Source: an uncultured beta proteobacterium
Lineage (GTDB): Bacteria; Pseudomonadota; Gammaproteobacteria; Burkholderiales; Burkholderiaceae_C
NCBI GenBank assembly: GCA_903920405.1
Contig: CAIXMC010000286.1
Location: 1-8,919 of the forward strand
DNA: 8,919 bases
Reading direction: 5' to 3'
The notes beneath the pieces were generated by a model, which did not search any database, was not told the origin of the DNA, and saw only the letters and a program-made list of their open reading frames with translations. The position numbers were made by a program, and so were the translations under genes. Below are positions 6,951-8,919 of the stretch, piece by piece (position 1 is the stretch's first letter; each line of letters opens with the position of its first letter).

Positions 6951-7002
6951 GTGGAAGCGGCTTCCAGCCGCTTGTTTAAATGCGGCTGGAAGCCGCATCT
7001 AC
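6951..7002. repeat. REPIN: two inverted REP sequences with GTGG/GTAG heads
   Basis: REP 1 (+ strand, 6951-6973) has the head GTGG, then arm AAGCGGCT, loop TCC and arm AGCCGCTT; the arms pair perfectly over 8 bp. After a 6-nt spacer, REP 2 lies inverted at 6980-7002. Read on the - strand it has the head GTAG, arm ATGCGGCT, loop TCC and arm AGCCGCAT, again 8 perfect pairs. The two units differ in the outermost stem pairs in a way that keeps both hairpins intact. A GTAG/GTGG tetranucleotide next to a GC-rich palindrome is the classic mark of REP sequences mobilised by RAYT (TnpA-REP) transposases; two inverted units form a REPIN/BIME. No RAYT gene lies in the window. In single-stranded form the whole element could fold into one longer hairpin. 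Confidence 0.88.
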
Positions 7003-7030
7003 AGTAGGCAAGATGCCAGCGCTACCAGAG

Positions 7031-7103
7031 GTGAGTTTTTTGGTATAACAAATTGGCCTCTAGCCCCCGTCCTGCTTGCGTAGTTAGCTATTTTTTTAAT
7101 AGT
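7031..7103 (+). repeat. Dispersed intergenic repeat, copy 2
   Basis: A 73-nt match to 1513-1584, with five substitutions and one extra G (in the GG at 7042-7043). Like copy 1 it sits in a gene gap and points towards the next + strand gene, ending 130 nt before the ATG at 7234. Both copies keep TTGCGT (7077-7082) and, 16 nt on, AATAGT, a weak promoter-like pair. The TAGCGC of copy 1 is TAGCCC here, so a stem between it and the downstream GCG would be weakened. It starts 28 nt after the REPIN. Confidence 0.8.
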
Positions 7104-7233
7104 AAAAATAGGCAAACACATTCATCAAACTCGTCTTCTTGTATGCGGCTAGGTTGGCTGCTCTACATCAGTTTGAAACGCCCCCCCAGTGACTGATAAT
7201 TGCCCCAATGTCCCTCACGCCTTTCGCCAACGT

Positions 7234-8820
7234 ATGAATTTGCATCAACTGAACTACCTGGTGGTCGAGGATATGGAGCTGATGCGCGCAGTGACGGTCA
7301 ATCAGTTGCGTGGCATGGGTTGCGAAAAAATCAAGGTGGCACGTCATGGTGCCGAGGCGCTTGACATGTTGCGCCAGGGCAAGTTTGATGTGGTGTTGTC
7401 CGACTGGAACATGCCTGTCATGTCCGGGCTGGATTTGCTTAAAGCCATTCGTGCTGATGCCAATTTGGCCAATTTGCCGTTTTTAATGATCACCGCCGAG
7501 GCCGATCGTCAGCGTATTGAAATGGTGATTGCCGCAGGTGTCAATGGTCTTTTGGTCAAGCCCTATAACGCTAGCAGTTTGATGGCACGACTGGAGCGCA
7601 TTTTCAAACCCCAGACACTCTCCATCTCCATCCCCACCCCCATTCCCAAACACGCTGCGACTCTACCCAAATCAGAGACAGATGGTCTGGAATTGGAAAC
7701 TTTCTTGTCGCCTTCACGAATTTTGGTGGTTGATGATTACCCGGTCAGTTTGAATTTGCTTAAAAAACTGTTCAAGGATGAATACCAGGTTTTAACCGCT
7801 GTAGATGGAGAGGCCGCCTTGACAATATGTCAATCCAACCCGCCTGATTTGGTGCTGATGGACGTTCTGATGCCTGGCATGGATGGCTTTGAAGTGGTGC
7901 GCCGTCTGCGTGAACAACCTGCTACCGCACAGATGCCGGTGATTTTTGTCACAAGCTTGACCGATGACGATGCCCGTCTCAAAGGCATGGAGCTAGGGGC
8001 TGTTGATTTTGTGTCCAAGACCTCTGACCCTAAGGCACTGCGGGCGCGTGTGCGCAACTTCATTCAGTTGGTGGATATGCGTCGCAAATTGCAGGCGGAT
8101 TACGATGCCATGCTCGATGTGGCTCGTGTACGCCAGGACGCTGACAACATTTCCCGTCACGACCTCAAGGGCGCGCTGGCCGGTATTGTGAGCATGGTGC
8201 AAACGCTGACAGACGATAACACGCTGGATCCAAAACACGTCGCCCAATTGCAACTGGTGCAGCAAACCGCAGAGCAGGCAATGAATATGGTCAATCTGGC
8301 TGGCGAGCTTTACAAAATCGAGATGGGGCAGTTCAAACTCAAGGCTGTGGCAGTGAATGTGAGCGAGATTTTGCATCGCATTGTTGATTTATTCCGCTCC
8401 ACTTTTTCAGACAAGCGACTGACCATTGAGGTGGACACCGACACCCCTGTGGGCACAGAATTCCCGCAGGTCCTGGGCGATGTCATGCTGTGCTTCTCGC
8501 TGTTTCAAAACCTTCTTAAAAATGCGTGCGAAGCCGCGCCGACTGACACCCGTGTTGTGGTCACGCTCAAGGATGAAACGCCTTTGCGCATTGTGATGAC
8601 CAACAGTGGCGTGGTGCCAGTGGAGATTCGGGGACGATTTTTTGAAAAATTTGCTACCAGCGGCAAAGCGGGTGGCAGCGGCATTGGCACCTATTCTGCG
8701 CAGATGCTGGTCAAGGCTCAAAACGGTTCACTGACCATGACGACCAGTGACGAGCAAAATAGCACTACGCTGACCGTCACCTTGCCGCGTCATACCTTTG
8801 AACCTAGATTCCTCAGTTGA
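7234..8820 (+). CDS. REC-REC-histidine kinase response regulator/kinase
   Basis: The 528-residue protein has two receivers in front of a kinase-like module. REC1 (about 5-124) closely resembles CheY: acidic pair Glu12-Asp13, Asp57 in SDWNMP, the TAEA segment and Lys109 in VKPY. A proline-rich linker (about 128-158) leads to REC2 (about 161-280) with Asp167-Asp168, Asp210 in LMDVLMPGMDG, and Lys262 followed by Thr rather than the usual Pro. A helix linker leads to His309 in SRHDLKGAL (a HisKA-type H-box), an N-box with Asn430 (NLLKNACEA), and a G2-like GGSGIG at 480-485. The G1 box normally has Asp-x-Gly, but here it reads TNSG (456-459), so ATP binding or kinase activity may be altered; several kinase families tolerate this. 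ATG 7234 gives a natural receiver start (MNLHQLNYLVVED). GTG 7189 would add 15 residues; neither has a clear ribosome binding site. No membrane segment is visible. It may receive phosphate from another kinase; the hybrid kinase at 2322-4418 is a candidate, without proof. Confidence 0.9.
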   Translation: MNLHQLNYLVVEDMELMRAVTVNQLRGMGCEKIKVARHGAEALDMLRQGKFDVVLSDWNMPVMSGLDLLKAIRADANLANLPFLMITAEADRQRIEMVIAAGVNGLLVKPYNASSLMARLERIFKPQTLSISIPTPIPKHAATLPKSETDGLELETFLSPSRILVVDDYPVSLNLLKKLFKDEYQVLTAVDGEAALTICQSNPPDLVLMDVLMPGMDGFEVVRRLREQPATAQMPVIFVTSLTDDDARLKGMELGAVDFVSKTSDPKALRARVRNFIQLVDMRRKLQADYDAMLDVARVRQDADNISRHDLKGALAGIVSMVQTLTDDNTLDPKHVAQLQLVQQTAEQAMNMVNLAGELYKIEMGQFKLKAVAVNVSEILHRIVDLFRSTFSDKRLTIEVDTDTPVGTEFPQVLGDVMLCFSLFQNLLKNACEAAPTDTRVVVTLKDETPLRIVMTNSGVVPVEIRGRFFEKFATSGKAGGSGIGTYSAQMLVKAQNGSLTMTTSDEQNSTTLTVTLPRHTFEPRFLS

Positions 8821-8846
8821 CCGCTTATTATCTTCACTAAACCGTT

Positions 8847-8919
8847 ATGAAAATTGATATTTGTTACTTCGATGGAGTTCACCCTTTGGGTGAGAGCGCT
8901 ACGCACCCGATTGAGCTAC
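8847..8919 (+). CDS. Possible start of an unidentified gene, cut by the window edge
   Basis: An ATG at 8847 opens a frame with no stop up to the window end (24 full codons, beginning MKIDICYFDGVHPL). It begins 26 nt after the REC-REC kinase stop on the same strand, so it could be the next gene of the same operon. No Shine-Dalgarno is visible and the fragment is too short to recognise a family. A perfect 6-bp hairpin (TCACCC, loop TTT, GGGTGA; 8879-8893) falls within these codons. The call rests only on the open frame and position. Confidence 0.4.
   Translation, partial: MKIDICYFDGVHPLGESATHPIEL

Larger units (their letters stand above)
6897..7233. other. Divergent intergenic region between the amr cassette and the REC-REC kinase gene
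   Basis: This 337-nt region separates two divergent genes. From left to right it holds the Shine-Dalgarno of the Memo-AMMECR1 gene, about 44 nt of AT-rich DNA where that gene's promoter should be (no clear -35/-10 pair recognised), a REPIN at 6951-7002, 28 nt of unassigned DNA, the dispersed repeat copy 2 at 7031-7103, and about 130 nt leading to the kinase gene. The last part includes a run of seven C (7181-7187) and no good ribosome binding site. No tRNA or convincing small ORF was seen. Confidence 0.75.

Noticed and set aside
8879..8893. Hairpin TCACCC/GGGTGA as a terminator for the REC-REC kinase gene
   Set aside because: It has no U-tract after it and lies within the possible next coding frame.
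1..8919. CRISPR array, prophage or insertion sequence
   Set aside because: No regularly spaced direct repeats, integrase or transposase frames, or terminal inverted repeats with target duplications were found; the only repeats are the REPIN and the two-copy intergenic element.

Overview
The window looks like chromosomal DNA from a betaproteobacterium, most likely of the Comamonadaceae (Rhodoferax/Polaromonas-like). The evidence is the tilS-lysC order, the protein sequences (Fe-type SOD, monofunctional aspartokinase, PAS hybrid kinases), moderate GC, and two copies of an intergenic repeat that resembles a dispersed element I remember from that family. The genus is an inference; no rRNA or tRNA gene is present to settle it.

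Layout from left to right. Positions 1-183 hold the 3' end of tilS (tRNA-Ile lysidine synthetase). lysC (aspartokinase) follows at 204-1472 and contains a possible internal start for a separate regulatory beta subunit. A 184-nt gap carries copy 1 of the dispersed repeat. sodB (iron superoxide dismutase) lies at 1657-2238. A soluble PAS-PAS hybrid histidine kinase with a C-terminal receiver domain occupies 2322-4418. All of these are on the + strand.

On the - strand, converging on the kinase, is a two-gene AmmeMemoRadiSam cassette. A fused Memo-AMMECR1 protein (6896 down to 5541) is followed, with a 4-nt ATGA overlap, by the radical SAM protein AmrS (5544 down to 4471). This cassette is conserved across bacteria and archaea, but I know of no firmly established biochemical role for it. 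It is the best candidate here for poorly understood biology.

The 337-nt divergent intergenic region (6897-7233) holds a well-formed REPIN, which is two inverted REP hairpins with GTGG/GTAG heads. It also holds copy 2 of the dispersed repeat. To the right, a REC-REC-histidine kinase protein (7234-8820) has a CheY-like first receiver and an incomplete-looking ATP-binding G1 box. The last bases (from 8847) may begin another gene that the window edge cuts off.

Functionally, the left part is housekeeping (tRNA modification, lysine/threonine/methionine precursor synthesis, oxidative defence). The right part is signalling: two multidomain phosphorelay proteins flank the amr cassette. Whether they regulate it or signal to each other cannot be read from sequence alone.
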